The position numbers were made by a program, and so were the translations under genes. Positions 12,701 to 22,528 of a stretch of DNA of 64,000 bases are shown piece after piece; position 1 is the stretch's first letter; every line of letters begins with the position of its first letter. The notes below the pieces were generated by a model. The model was not told where the DNA came from, searched no databases, and worked only from the letters and a program-made list of their open reading frames with translations. Origin of the DNA: Macquaria australasica (lineage: Eukaryota; Chordata; Actinopteri; Centrarchiformes; Percichthyidae); the NCBI GenBank assembly GCA_005408345.1, contig SEMN01000026.1, positions 1,217,536 to 1,281,535 of the forward strand, in the 5' to 3' direction.

Positions 12701-14337
12701 GTTAGATTATATTAATTACTACTCGCCAACACAGCAGGGATTCTGGACGTGCTTTGCAAGTGAGATCCAGTGTTGAGTCATTAAGAGAAAGGGGAGGTTT
12801 TAGTCAAATTCATCAGGGTTTGTGCAGTAAACTGTGAATCTCAGCCTCGCTATTTCACTTAGTTTTTACTGTAAGCAGCCCCTGCTTATAGCAGTTTGTA
12901 TTCAAGACTGCAGACTGTCTAACAGGCATTGATGTTGTGCTTTAACAGGGATGCACCCCCCAGGCCCGCCCCTAGCCAGACCTGTGCTCCCAAGGGAAAG
13001 AGGCGCTATGGACAGAGTAATTGAGTATCTTGTTGGAGATGGCCCTCAGAACAGGTACACAACCTCTGCTTTTGGAGACAATCTGTTTTCAGTAATACAC
13101 TTATTGTATATACAGTTTCTCATCTTGGAATATTTTTTTTGGACAGGTGTAGTTAATGTATTAAGCAGGTTCTAATCCAACTTAACCTAACCTAAAATTA
13201 CATTGTCAGATCATTTAGATATGCCATATGTATCTGCCAGATCTCACCCTCTTGCTATGGAAATCAATGTTAAAATGCTGATAATATCCCAAGATTACCA
13301 GTGAATTTCTAAAACTTGTGCTCCCCTTGAGCTGCGAACAATGTCATTGTATCTATCAATAAAATGACCTTTTATGTAATCTAATGCCGGTCCATGTACT
13401 GTATGCTGTCTAAACTGGATTGTCTTTCCTTCCTCACAGATACGCTCTCATATGTCAGCAGTGTCTGTCCCATAACGGCATGGCATTAAAGGAGGAATTT
13501 GAATACGTTGGTAAGACTTGGAGAAATACAACACTCTTTTGTCAGTCTCCATCAAACATTGTGCCTTCATTTGCCCTCTAGCATTTGGCAGCGTAGTATA
13601 TCATATGGCTCTTAAATGCCTCTGCCACTACCGACCCCTGTAAGCAAAAACGCACCAAGATTGAATATGCAAACAAGTGCTACACATCAATCTGAAGTGT
13701 TTATGCATCTCAGGCATTTTTTGTCATTGGTTCATATTCATGTATATTAATCTATGTCTGTTTGAGAATGTATTAGTGAGGTGCCATAAACTATATGTAT
13801 GTTTTATTTGTGTTGTTTCAGCCTTCCGATGTGCGTATTGTTTTTTCTTGAACCCTGCAAGAAGGATCAGGCCTCAGGCACCCCGACTCCCCGAAGTCAC
13901 TGGCGAACTGAATACGTCATCTGAGGCACCCTTACCGGCGTCTGGTGCTGACGCAGATGATGACCAGTCTGTTTTAGGTGATAATGACACTCAGTGTAAC
14001 GGTCATGCAAGTAATCAAATGTTACCAATATTAGTACATTTTGAAATTTAAATTCTATTGTACACATATACAGTAGTGCCCATTTTTCTTCTTTTCCTCC
14101 TTTCTTTTTTGAGTCTTTTATACTGTGTGCAAATCTAAACTGAAAAATGATCTCTAATTACCAGACAAAACCAAGCTCGCTGATGTATCTGCTGAAACAG
14201 ACACCCAAGAGCCAGGCACACCAACAACCACAGAGCCCAGTCCTGCGTCAGACAGCCCAAGCACCCCAGAGTCACAAGATCTGCCCTCTGAGAAATCTGA
14301 CGGAGAGCAAGATCTGTCTGCCATGGAAGTGGAATAA
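6742..14337 (+). CDS. lnpk: Lunapark, ER three-way-junction stabilising protein (12 coding exons, 406 aa)
   Basis: Coding exons: 6742-6768, 7197-7238, 9801-9988, 10078-10136, 10243-10283, 11303-11386, 11483-11534, 11630-11851, 12949-13054, 13440-13510, 13822-13977, 14165-14337. They total 1221 nt with every junction in phase and all introns GT-AG. The protein starts Met-Gly (N-myristoylation site of the family), then has a coiled coil (about 16-44), membrane segments (46-66 and about 74-98), a second coiled coil (about 100-135), a proline-rich linker (about 150-258), the conserved block MHPPGPPLARP...RERGAMDR (240-261), a C4 zinc finger (Cys279, 282, 301, 304) and a Ser/Pro/Glu-rich acidic tail. 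In known members both termini face the cytosol and the protein stabilises ER tubule junctions. Human LNPK, at 428 residues, is slightly longer, mainly in the tail. Teleosts can carry two copies linked to hoxda and hoxdb; the sequence alone does not tell which this is. Confidence 0.97.
7197..7238 (+). CDS. lnpk: lnpk exon 3: residues 10-23
   Basis: A 42-nt micro-exon encoding AKPSTVEILEGIDK, the strongly conserved KPST(V)E(I/V)LE..DK motif of lunapark. Acceptor TTACAG, donor AAG|GTATGC, phase 0 at both ends, so skipping it would keep the frame. Confidence 0.97.
7239..9800 (+). other. lnpk: lnpk intron 3 (2.56 kb)
   Basis: The longest intron of the gene. No exon, repeat family or RNA gene was recognised. 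The several ORFs of about 60-110 codons on both strands have no domain. Confidence 0.8.
9801..9988 (+). CDS. lnpk: lnpk exon 4: first coiled coil, first membrane segment, luminal loop
   Basis: Encodes residues 24-85. The heptad-like stretch DIQTLEEYSEKYQRQLKIW is followed by the GRLLLYSSLLYL...VVYFWYLP membrane segment, a very short loop, and the start of the second hydrophobic segment (LSLPFLIFPL). Acceptor TTCCCCACAG, donor ATT|GTAAGT, phase 2. Confidence 0.97.
10078..10136 (+). CDS. lnpk: lnpk exon 5: end of second membrane segment
   Basis: Encodes residues 87-105 plus the last base of codon 86: VWLLRKMLIIIFSRRTEKN. The hydrophobic run ends in the basic FSRRTEKN, matching the family's FS(K/R)RTE(R/K)N boundary. 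Acceptor TCTTTAG, donor GTAAGA. Confidence 0.96.
10243..10283 (+). CDS. lnpk: lnpk exon 6: start of second coiled coil
   Basis: A 41-nt exon encoding NDKLEDLKAQKRKI (106-119), conserved as (N)(E/D).L(D/E)DLK.Q(R/K)(R/K)KI in lunapark. Acceptor GATTTTCAG, donor ATA|GTAAGT, phase 0. Confidence 0.96.
10284..11302 (+). other. lnpk: lnpk intron 6 (1.02 kb)
   Basis: Contains a 56-codon stop-to-stop hydrophobic frame (about 10693-10857) without conserved lunapark sequence (see findings). Otherwise nothing was recognised. Confidence 0.8.
11303..11386 (+). CDS. lnpk: lnpk exon 7: second coiled coil
   Basis: Encodes 28 residues (120-147) beginning LEEVMETETYKNAKMILERF and ending in DPDSKKKI, nearly the family consensus (LEEVME.ETYK.AK.ILERFDPDSKK). 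Acceptor TTTTCCAG, donor ATT|GTGAGT, phase 0. Confidence 0.98.
11483..11534 (+). CDS. lnpk: lnpk exon 8: start of proline-rich linker
   Basis: Encodes ELEGTPVGPQMTPKPGQ (148-164) and the first base of codon 165. The ending (T/A).(K/R)PGQ followed by E(L/I)RQR in the next exon is conserved. Acceptor TATAAAG, donor CAAG|GTAGCA. Confidence 0.93.
11630..11851 (+). CDS. lnpk: lnpk exon 9: proline/serine-rich linker
   Basis: Encodes residues 165-238: ELRQRNV, then a low-complexity Pro/Ala/Ser stretch including the conserved APGGPPERS and PGTPVPGV. The acceptor is GTGTTAG; the frame is also open upstream of it, but the splice joins Gln164 to Glu165 in phase 1. Donor GTCG|GTGAGT. This linker is the least conserved part of the family and is predicted to be disordered. 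Confidence 0.95.
11852..12948 (+). other. lnpk: lnpk intron 9 (1.10 kb)
   Basis: No exon or repeat recognised. Confidence 0.8.
12949..13054 (+). CDS. lnpk: lnpk exon 10: conserved block before the zinc finger
   Basis: Encodes GMHPPGPPLARPVLPRERGA (239-258), then MDRVIEYLVGDGPQN. This is the lunapark domain signature and is almost unchanged between fish and mammals. Acceptor TTTAACAG, donor ACAG|GTACAC, phase 2. Confidence 0.98.
13440..13510 (+). CDS. lnpk: lnpk exon 11: first zinc knuckle
   Basis: Encodes RYALICQQCLSHNGMALKEE plus FEYV (274-297). Cys279-x2-Cys282 is the first half of the C4 finger. Acceptor TCCTCACAG, donor GTTG|GTAAGA, phase 1. Confidence 0.98.
13822..13977 (+). CDS. lnpk: lnpk exon 12: second zinc knuckle and start of acidic tail
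   Basis: Starts AFRCAYCFFLNPARRIRPQA: Cys301-x2-Cys304 closes the finger and the NPAR..RPQAPRLPE motif follows. The rest is Ser/Asp-rich. Acceptor TTGTTTCAG. The preferred donor is TTTTAG|GTGATA at 13978; a weaker in-phase donor lies 18 nt downstream (13996), and the frame stays open to 14051 if the intron is retained. Confidence 0.95.
14165..14337 (+). CDS. lnpk: lnpk exon 13: acidic C-terminal tail and stop
   Basis: Encodes residues 350-406 (DKTKLADVSAETDTQEPG onward), rich in Thr, Ser, Pro, Glu and Asp, ending SAMEVE before TAA at 14335-14337. Phosphorylation of this tail tunes the protein in mammals; the sites are not individually conserved here. Acceptor TTACCAG. Confidence 0.95.
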
Positions 14338-14782
14338 AACAGTGGAGAAGTGATTTCAGCACAAGTCAGGCTGGAACTTTATCTTTTCTTTGAAGAAATG
14401 TGATAACAGTTAACTTATAAGTAAATGCCGCGAGTTGGAATAACACAGTGACTCCGCAGTTGACGTGATTTTCAACTTACAGTACAGAATGTACCTTCTT
14501 TTGAGAATGGCTTTTTATAGTTCTAGCAATAGTAATGAATTAAATATTAAATTGCATAGCACTAGTATTTGGTAGCAACCGCCAAACAAGCCACCTTTTC
14601 AGTATAATTACATATCCAGCCATTTTCATAACATCATTAAGAGCAATAAGGATTATGCTGAATTAATTTGGTTGTATTTTTAGTCTTTTTTTGATGTTTT
14701 ATTTGTTTTTGACTGAATTTCTAACATTATTCTATCTGGATTTATTGAAAACTGCGCAAACAAAACAAATATTTTGTAGGAA

Positions 14783-14788
14783 AATAAA
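14783..14788 (+). terminator. lnpk: Proximal poly(A) signal AATAAA of lnpk
   Basis: AATAAA in an AT-rich context about 445 nt after the stop. It may give a short 3' UTR isoform. Confidence 0.45.
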
Positions 14789-15059
14789 TTTTTATTTATG
14801 GGAAATTATTTATAAATATTTTTCTATAATGCCGTGCCTTTCATGGCAGTGTTGACTAGGGTACTCTGCAGCACGGTGGTTCTAACATGTTTACACAACC
14901 ATGGCACCATAATAGGAATCCACATACATACAGTATGTATTTATTGCTAAAGAGGAGGAAAGGATATTTATGTCAGTACTGTGCACCTGCCCTAAGTGCC
15001 TCTTATATTTTACGTCTCTGCTTCAGAGTATTGTCGATGAAACCTATTTACATATAGAC

Positions 15060-15065
15060 AATAAA
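15060..15065 (+). terminator. lnpk: Main candidate poly(A) signal AATAAA of lnpk
   Basis: AATAAA followed within 30 nt by T/GT-rich sequence (GCTGTTTGACTGTTTTC...GTATGTGTTTG), the expected downstream element. Confidence 0.6.
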
Positions 15066-15136
15066 GCTGTTTGACTGTTTTCAGACCGTATGTGTTTGCT
15101 GAATGTCTGAATCCCTGTTCTGTATAAATGATACTA

Positions 15137-15142
15137 AATAAA
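15137..15142 (+). terminator. lnpk: Distal poly(A) signal AATAAA of lnpk
   Basis: A third AATAAA 77 nt beyond the main candidate. Confidence 0.4.
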
Positions 15143-15160
15143 CTTTGGAGGTACATGCTG

Positions 15161-18100
15161 GAGAATTATTTGACTGATGTTGCTATGAAAGCACAATTGA
15201 TTATTGCTGGATTTTAAGTGATTCTGCATTAACGTCAAAATATCAATAGGAAAGGTCAAACCTAACGTAAATAAATAGCCATGATAACAGCTCCCATGTA
15301 GTCCTGCTACCTGCATTGTGTCGTATTTTAAATCACTACCCCATTTCTTCTCTGGTCAGCTTCTCGCCAAGGAGCATGTTTAAACAGTCCGTTTTCATTA
15401 GCAGGCCAATTTTAGCTTGTGATCATTTTATTTTAGCTCATTGATCATTTCAGACAGCGTAAGATAATGGTGCTGACACCGAGCCCGACCAGTCTTGATT
15501 GCTTGACCCTCTTCATTTGCAACAAGAAAGTCATTGCGCCTACAAAGTTGTTCTGTGCCATCACATGACCCTTTTCCCCTGAAGATAGACCTAAAACTAG
15601 ATAGACCATAAACTGTTGGTGAGGTCAACACCCCACATCTTCTATGGGTTTTGATAATGTATGTTTACAGAGACGTGACCTCATGGGCCTTGTAATGCAT
15701 CAATGTGACATCGACAGTAACGCCTGATTCCACCGCATGCTGTTTGAGGTTGACCTCTGACAAGAGCCAAATGGGGAAAAAAATGGGACATCAATAGGAC
15801 AATGTTTGGATGTTTTCACACCATTGGGAGGTTGTCCAGTATACAAAGCCTGCGCATACGTGCGTCATCATAAGTAATATATCACAAAAGATATCTGTGC
15901 TATGTCGTTTGAAAATGGTATGTTTGAGTAATATTTTTGATTCCACAGCACTAAATCATTTCTTGACAGTTTGCACTTCATAGTCAGTAGAATTATTATT
16001 TGTGTTTCAACTCGGTGTAACAACATTCACTTTTTTTTGTTTGGCTTTTTTATCTATATAATGCATGAAGAAATTCAGAGAGATGAGAGATCACAGAGAG
16101 CTCTGGAGGTTAAACAAACAGTTGCAAAAGTAAAATCCTTTTAAAGTATTACAGTTACTCTGGTAGCATTTGTGTGGTGAGATGATTTTTATCAGGTGAC
16201 AAACAGAAGGCCTATTTGGGCACAATCAATATTTGGGATGGCCCTTCAAATCTCCTTTCAGGATGTTTATACTGTAGTCATCATAGTCTGCACATAATTG
16301 ACCGTCATCTCAACCTACTACATGAACAATTCAAAGAAATACTGTTTACATAATGTGAAAACAAAAGATACACTCAGGTTTTTTGTGTCCAATTGTCCAA
16401 ACACTCAAAGGATTACATCTGGATTGCTATCATGGAAACACTAATTGATTTTCAAGGATGACAAATGACATACAAAGTCCCAGTGCCAAGGTAATTTTGA
16501 GCAAGCGATGAAAATGTACAGTGGGGCTGTCCCAAGGTTCATAGTTCTTTTCATACTCATCTCTCACATGTGCATTTGAGGCCACTTGACATAAATTTAT
16601 ACTGATCTTTTATTTATACCCAGAAAAAATGGCAGATAAGAAACATAAGTGTTCTTGATATTGTGTTTTGTCATATCTTGCAGCCAAAGATTGAAATCCT
16701 GCGAAACAATTTTCTGAAGAAATGAAAGAGCGTGCCCTTCTGAACCCTGGAGGAAAATAACCCCACGGTGCGAGGCAGAATATGAAACAGAGGCACAGAA
16801 TAAGTAAAATAGACAAGTGCACCAGGCTTGTCACTTTTCCATTTGCTCCCCCCGAGTGTGAGCGCTTCAAAATTCTCCTCATCTCAGTGAAGGCCTTCAT
16901 CGTTTTGCTCTATCTACTGTACTGAATACAAAAAAAGTACCATATCAGACAAAGGTAATAAGGAAGGGAGTTTTAAAGATTTACCATGTTTCTGTCGATC
17001 ATGAAGTGGGATGCAACAAGAACAACAAAGTCATAAATATACAGCACAAGCCATTGTGCATTGGAGACGATGTGGAAAATGCTGAGATGAGTGTCACAGA
17101 AGCAATTAACATGGCTGTGATATCAGACATCACCATTGGCTCTTGACAACAGCATCATTACACAGTAATAAGAGCACAATCTCCTTCAGAGAAGCATTAA
17201 AATCAAATTAGATTATACAAGAGCTTGGCTTGATGAGCTGCAAGGGGTGATGGTTCCCGAGCAGTGGATCCCTGGTTATTGCTGAAGCTCTTTAGCTCCT
17301 TGGGCTTGAATTGCCACTTGACAAAGTTGAGTAGCTTCTCACAAAAGGTCATCAGCTTCCAAGAAATTAGTTTTTAAAATTCAAGTCATTTGAAACCTAC
17401 ACACCCAGATGGATGGGTTTCCATTTTTTTCCCACCCCATGTTCTATCTGTCAAATCACGAATGCACGCCGCTGAATACATGATGCCGGAAATAAACGAC
17501 CGTGCTGTAGTTTATACCAGAGTGACATTCAGGGATCAGAGAGCATTGTCATTCTCTGTCCTATCTTGAACTCATTACACCACTGAGCGATGACATCTGT
17601 TTGAGCACTCATACAGTTTGACAATTATTACTGCAAACAATCCACTGTTGTACCTTAATTAAATACTAAACTAGAAGAGGATACACATTTAGAAAGACAA
17701 CATATGCATGAAAATATCTTTTTCATCATAGTATTAAAAAACTGCCTAGATTGAGGTGCTAGCATATACTGATTTACCTTCCAACACAGCAATATAATCT
17801 GTTTTGGCTGTTTGTACTTTTAATGTTCCAGTGCATTCATAATTTTTAAGCTTGACAATTGATATTTTGATTAATTTTATGTAGTGTTAGGATGCAACAT
17901 GCCCTCGGAATCAATAACATAAAAACAAGGTTAACCTAAATTTTCAAGTCCTGTCATATGCAGGACAATAATTCAATTATAGAGCAGAGCCAAAGCACAA
18001 AAATGACTTTATTCTCTTTGTTTTCTTGCTGTTTTGCTAACATATTACATATTTCTGTGAGGGGAATGCTCAAGAAACCACCAAAAACAGAATAGGGAGA

Positions 18101-19636
18101 AGAAATGGAAGGCCATGACAACACACCCCTGCCACTACCTCATGTGGAAATCATACAAAGCATCCTGCAGGCAGCAGGTTCATTTTATAGCTTCATCTAT
18201 TACCACACTGTCATTGTTAATTGTCTTCTTTTTACCTCTGCAGGATTCTCCAAATTGGTCCTATCGAATGTGACAGGAGGAAGAGCATTAAGCATCTGAC
18301 AAGATGATATCTAAGTTCAATTTCCTACTCCTCACCTGATTTATACCTGCAGAAGATCATTTTCTTTTCTGTCATAAAGACCTCTATAAATCAGTGGTGC
18401 TTATGGAAGCACTACAGAACAGGGTCTCTGGATTTGTATCCCCTGTGTTTGCTATTAGGAAGCCATTACAGCCACATTTTCCTCCTTCAAACAAAAATGA
18501 TCAAATCTAATACTGGCAAGATTAGAGAGATAAAGAGAGAAAGCGCTGGCAGAGCTGTTCAACACAGTCCCCTATCTAAACAATATGCTCTAAACTCAAT
18601 AAAAACAGGGCTTTTTGCTGGTGACACCATTATCCATCTGTTTGGACAAAATTGCTGTATCATGGTATAAATCTGCGATACAAGTGACATATCCTCTAAA
18701 ATAAAAGGGAACATTAACTGCTCTATCTTCTAGAGGCCATGGGACTAGCTGGCTATAAGCTCAGTCAAGTGTGATGGCAGTTATACTGTGTTTTACTAGA
18801 CTGCAGACAATTATACTTTGCTCCTCTCCCCTAAGAAGACAAACTGCCATGGCTTCAGCTGAAATGATTTCAAATAGATTTTCCAAAATGTCTGTCGCCA
18901 GATTGCTTCCATACATTATTTCACTTAAATGGATAGAAAAAAAGAGGGAGCAAATCCACAAATCAATCACAACAGCCCATTTTACCAGATGGAAAGACGA
19001 GAGCTTTCAGTCCGTGTGTGTGTGTGTTGAAGACCTGCAGAGAAGGACAGTTACAGGATGTGCACAGCCCTGTCTCTGCTATGTGTCTCACTCATCTTGA
19101 AGGATGACATAGAGTATCTACATTCAGTGGTGAGCTGACAGTGCTGTAAAAGTGACATAATGTATAATGAACTGACCCGCTGACTTCTGGCTACTTCAAC
19201 AACAAGTTCATTCAAACCAATCATGTGTAATCCATTAAGAGGAAAGGGAAATACAGTTATTTCACATATGACAGGCAACACACACTGCTCTGATAAAATG
19301 TAGTCTGTAAAAATACTCAATCTGTAACCAGAGTTGAATACTATTGCTGAAAATGTTGCATACTAATATTGTTTTGTAACACAGAAATATGCACAAGATA
19401 AGATAAAATAAGACTTGAAATAAATCTTTTTGTTTCCCCCGACAAATTCAAGCATGGCAGGTGGAAATACGACCGGGCTAAAATGCTTTAAAATATGCTA
19501 TAATGCTTGATAGGCTTTACATGAAGCTGTTGCACATTCCCTGACCAATGTATAGCAACATCTAACTCAACATCTAGTTAAACTGGCGTATCTGACATGT
19601 GTTTATCTATTTGTCTAACAGTACATCAGCATCAAG
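15161..19636. other. Gene desert, first segment after lnpk
   Basis: No coding exon, RNA gene or clear transposon was recognised in about 4.5 kb. By synteny with other vertebrates this is the start of the hoxd centromeric regulatory landscape. Short ORFs (for example 16610-16900 minus) show no domain. Confidence 0.5.
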
Positions 19637-20176
19637 CGTAGACGGACGCTGCACATTTACAATCAGCCAATAGGAACGCTGGATTTAAGCCAGCTGTACA
19701 TCCAATCAGAGCACGACTTTCTCCGCAAACGTCAGATAGTGCTGACGCTACATGTCATATAATTATCTCAATAACAGTTAGCTAATTGGTCTTTAATCTC
19801 GCTAACAGCCACAGTGGAAGTAAAAACAACGACAGCTAAGTTTGTAATGGATGAGGAGAGAATGAGATTTCATTTGGAGGGAAGCGGCGGCGTTTTTAAA
19901 TGAGCTCGCCAGACATTGCTAACGCTTGTACCTACCTAGCTAGCTCAACAGGTGACGCAGCTGCAGAGATGCTGCGGCGCATTTCACCTGGAAACAACTT
20001 AAATGGTAACTTAAGTGGATTTAAGTGAAGTTAACTTAAGTTGTACTTACTGTGGGTGAATTTGTCCTTTACATTTTACCCTTTCTAAGTATAGGAGCAG
20101 CGGGTAACCACAGCACTGTGCCAGAGGACCAACTCCATCCCTGAGGCCAGTACCTTCCTCTAGGGCAATGGCAGAA
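19637..20176 (+). promoter_or_regulatory. Promoter-like CpG block with candidate 5' exons
   Basis: CpG-rich sequence stands out from AT-rich flanks. It has two CCAAT boxes about 35 bp apart (AGCCAATAGG near 19677, ATCCAATCAG near 19711), a possible first exon ending at a donor at 19952 (CAACAG|GTGACG) or 20006 (AATG|GTAACT), and a second exon from 20095 (acceptor CTAAGTATAG) to 20176. That second exon has an ATG in strong Kozak context (GGGCAATGGCAG, ATG at 20168) three codons before a near-consensus donor, GAA|GTAAGTG. A short upstream ORF of 18 codons lies at 19847-19903. No downstream coding exon was recognised. It may be an lncRNA or gene start, an orphaned duplicated 5' end, or a repeat-derived promoter. 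Confidence 0.3.
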
Positions 20177-21074
20177 GTAAGTGAACACATTTTTCTCAAA
20201 GCAGTGTGTTTGTTGCCAAAGTTATCACCATGGGTTTATGCTATATATGCAGAAGTTTCCTAGCTTGTGTTAGGCAACACATGTAGCCTGTGGTACTGTT
20301 AAACAATCTACATGCAGAGCTTGTGAGGCAGTACAGGCACCAGACTAAGACTGTCCAAACTAGACTGTATATATGGTTCAGACAGATATTAGCACTTTGT
20401 GGAAAAATGCACTGGAGATGTGCCAAGGCAACACAAGTCATTGTCATCCAGCAAGGTGCTGCGTTGGCCAGTCAAATGCATGCAAGGCACAATCCCAAAA
20501 TATTATTATGTAAAGTGGACAGTGTATTTTTTTCAGTTTATCATGAGAATCGTTGAGATCAAGAATAAAAAGGATGCCTCTATGATGACTTTCCAGAGTT
20601 TTAATCCTACTTTATAGTATTATTAAATATATAAACTGTGTAGTGTTTTGGTGTCTGATTAACCTTCAATCTCAATTACTCCAATGGGATTTCCTGACAT
20701 CGGTCTGAATGCTTGCTAAAATTGCCTGGCCTGAAGAGAAGAAGAAGTGCCTGATGGGTTAAGTTAAATAAGAGTAGCCTACCTACACATTTGGCCCAGC
20801 ACCCAACTGTTCCCAGAGTACGTATGGATCGAGTCCCCTCAATACCAAACATGCTTGGTATTTGCGTCACTGATTGTGTCACACTATACAACACAATTTT
20901 AGCAGTGTACAGCAGATTAACTCTAATCCTGCCTGCTAACATGAGTGTTGCTGCTAGTTTTATCTGTGTTAGCAAATAACAAGAACAAAATGAGGACCAA
21001 ATAAAGTTAAGTCATTTTTAGTTTGTTCTGCTGTTTTGCTTGTGCACTCACTCTTGTGCATTTTATTCAGTTCC
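20177..21074. other. Desert, nothing recognised
   Basis: No gene or clear repeat. The 20676-20979 ORFs on both strands overlap and lack domains. If the promoter-like block is real, this is intronic. Confidence 0.4.
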
Positions 21075-21500
21075 CAATTCAATTCAATTCAATTCAAATA
21101 CTTTGTCAGTCCCCCGGGTGGCAATTTGAGGCAAGCTGGTTTGCAAACATAAAAACAAGACCAAACAATTAATTCACACACAAAATATATTCATGCAACG
21201 ATAAAAGTATAATAAAGGCAAAGTTAAAAGACAAAAGATTCAAAACCGGTGGCCAACCCACAGCTGACAAACAGACACATGTCAAAGTGCATTAATCAAT
21301 ACAGTAAACTGAACCTCTCTTTTACCTTGGCTGTTCACAAGTCTTATGGCATCTGGAATAAAACCAAACTTCTATTTGTTTTACATACAGGCAATATAAG
21401 ACGCATTCTTCATTTTTCATTTTGAGACATCATGCTTGAGCCAAAACATACATGATTCTTTTGACCAGTTATTTTGTAAACAAACTGCATCTTGTAATGG
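21075..21500 (-). mobile_element. L2-like LINE 3' end, minus strand
   Basis: Read on the minus strand, 21320-21365 encodes FIPDAIRLVNSQGK, matching the conserved C-terminal (S/F)(L/I)P.AIRL.N motif of L2/CR1-type reverse-transcriptase ORFs. The element then runs through a 3' UTR to a tail of GAATT-type repeats (21075-21098). It is 5' truncated; the border near 21500 is approximate. Confidence 0.6.
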
Positions 21501-21549
21501 ACTAGCAGGGTGTGTTCACTCTGGTCTTACTGGAATCTCCCATTGGCGC

Positions 21550-22528
21550 TTAAAGCTGGGGTAGGCAGTTTTCTTTTGGCATCACTGGGCAAAAATGCCA
21601 TATTAACCGTGCAGTATATTGTAATTCAAGTGGTCTGAGAGCAGACCTCCATTTCAGTCCCCCCTCTTGCCTCTGCTTTCAGGCTTCAGAAAATCTATCC
21701 CGTGACGATAGACTTTAGCCAATCACAGGTTATTTCAGAGACGGCGTGTTCGTATTGGCTAAGCTACAAGAGCAGATGTGTGTACACGTCCCTTCAGACG
21801 GTGAAAACCTGATTCAGTGGAGGAAAATCCTGAAACTTGTGATAAATTTCCAACACCTCCTTTGCGTACAGTGGCGTATAGTACAAAACAACACGTCCTG
21901 GCTCCACATGGAGCTTGAGGCTCATTACGTTCAATGCCATGGCGCTCATAACGACGAGTGGCAAAGAGGCACGATGACAAACAGTGGGGAATAACTTTTG
22001 ACGGGGGACAGTGGTGTGTGTACGCGGTGTACTAGCCTCTCTTCCCGCTGCTGGATGGCGTTGCAGCTGCCTCTGAAGCCTGGGGCGCTCTGCGGCCGCG
22101 AACCGCTGGAGGGGCGTCTATGAGAAAACAAGTCACGCCGGGAGGAACCGCGGTCTTGGTGAGACTCACGCTGTGGAGAGCGATCCCTACGAGGGATACA
22201 GTGGTGTGTGTGTGCGGTGTACTAGCCTCTCTTCCCGATGCTGGACAGAGTTGCAGCTGCCTCTGAAGCCTGGGGCGCTCTGCTCTGCGACCGCGAAGCG
22301 CTGGAGGGGCGTCTTTGAGAAAACAAGTCACCGCGGCAGGGTGAGGCTCACGCCGTGGAGAGCGAGCCCTATGAGGGATACAGTTTCACTGGGGAAACGA
22401 CTCCTTCTGCTGCCGGTCGAAGTTGTGGGTTTGGTGGGAGAGGCTTAGCGGAGTGATACGAGGCAGCAGAGAGAGAGAGGCGGAAGGTTTTGCCTAGGTT
22501 GCACAGATTCTGCCTTCCCCAGCTTTAA
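21550..22528. mobile_element. Full-length 979-bp MITE with TTAA borders
   Basis: The left end reads TTAAAGCTGGGGTAGGCAG and the right end CTGCCTTCCCCAGCTTTAA, inverted repeats differing at one base. TTAA at both outer edges fits a TTAA target duplication (piggyBac-like), although the superfamily is not certain. Interior words (GGCATCACTGGGCAAAAATG, GCCAATCACAGGTTATTTC, GTTTTGCCTAGGTTGCA) are familiar from a common percomorph repeat. It is GC-rich with no transposase. ORFs on both strands inside it are not genes. Confidence 0.75.
22009..22380. repeat. Tandem duplication (190 + 182 bp) inside the MITE
   Basis: Unit 1 (22009-22198) and unit 2 (22199-22380) both start CAGTGGTGTGTGT, share GCGGTGTACTAGCCTCTCTT and TGCAGCTGCCTCTGAAGCCT, and end in GAGGGATA. 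Differences are scattered substitutions and small indels. Confidence 0.9.

Larger units (their letters stand above)
14338..15160 (+). other. lnpk: lnpk 3' UTR
   Basis: AT-rich sequence after the stop with three AATAAA signals. The most likely transcript end is about 15080-15160, from the second or third signal. Confidence 0.7.

Noticed and set aside
21746..22448. Several ORFs of 60-100 codons on both strands
   Set aside because: All lie within the 979-bp MITE and its tandem duplication.
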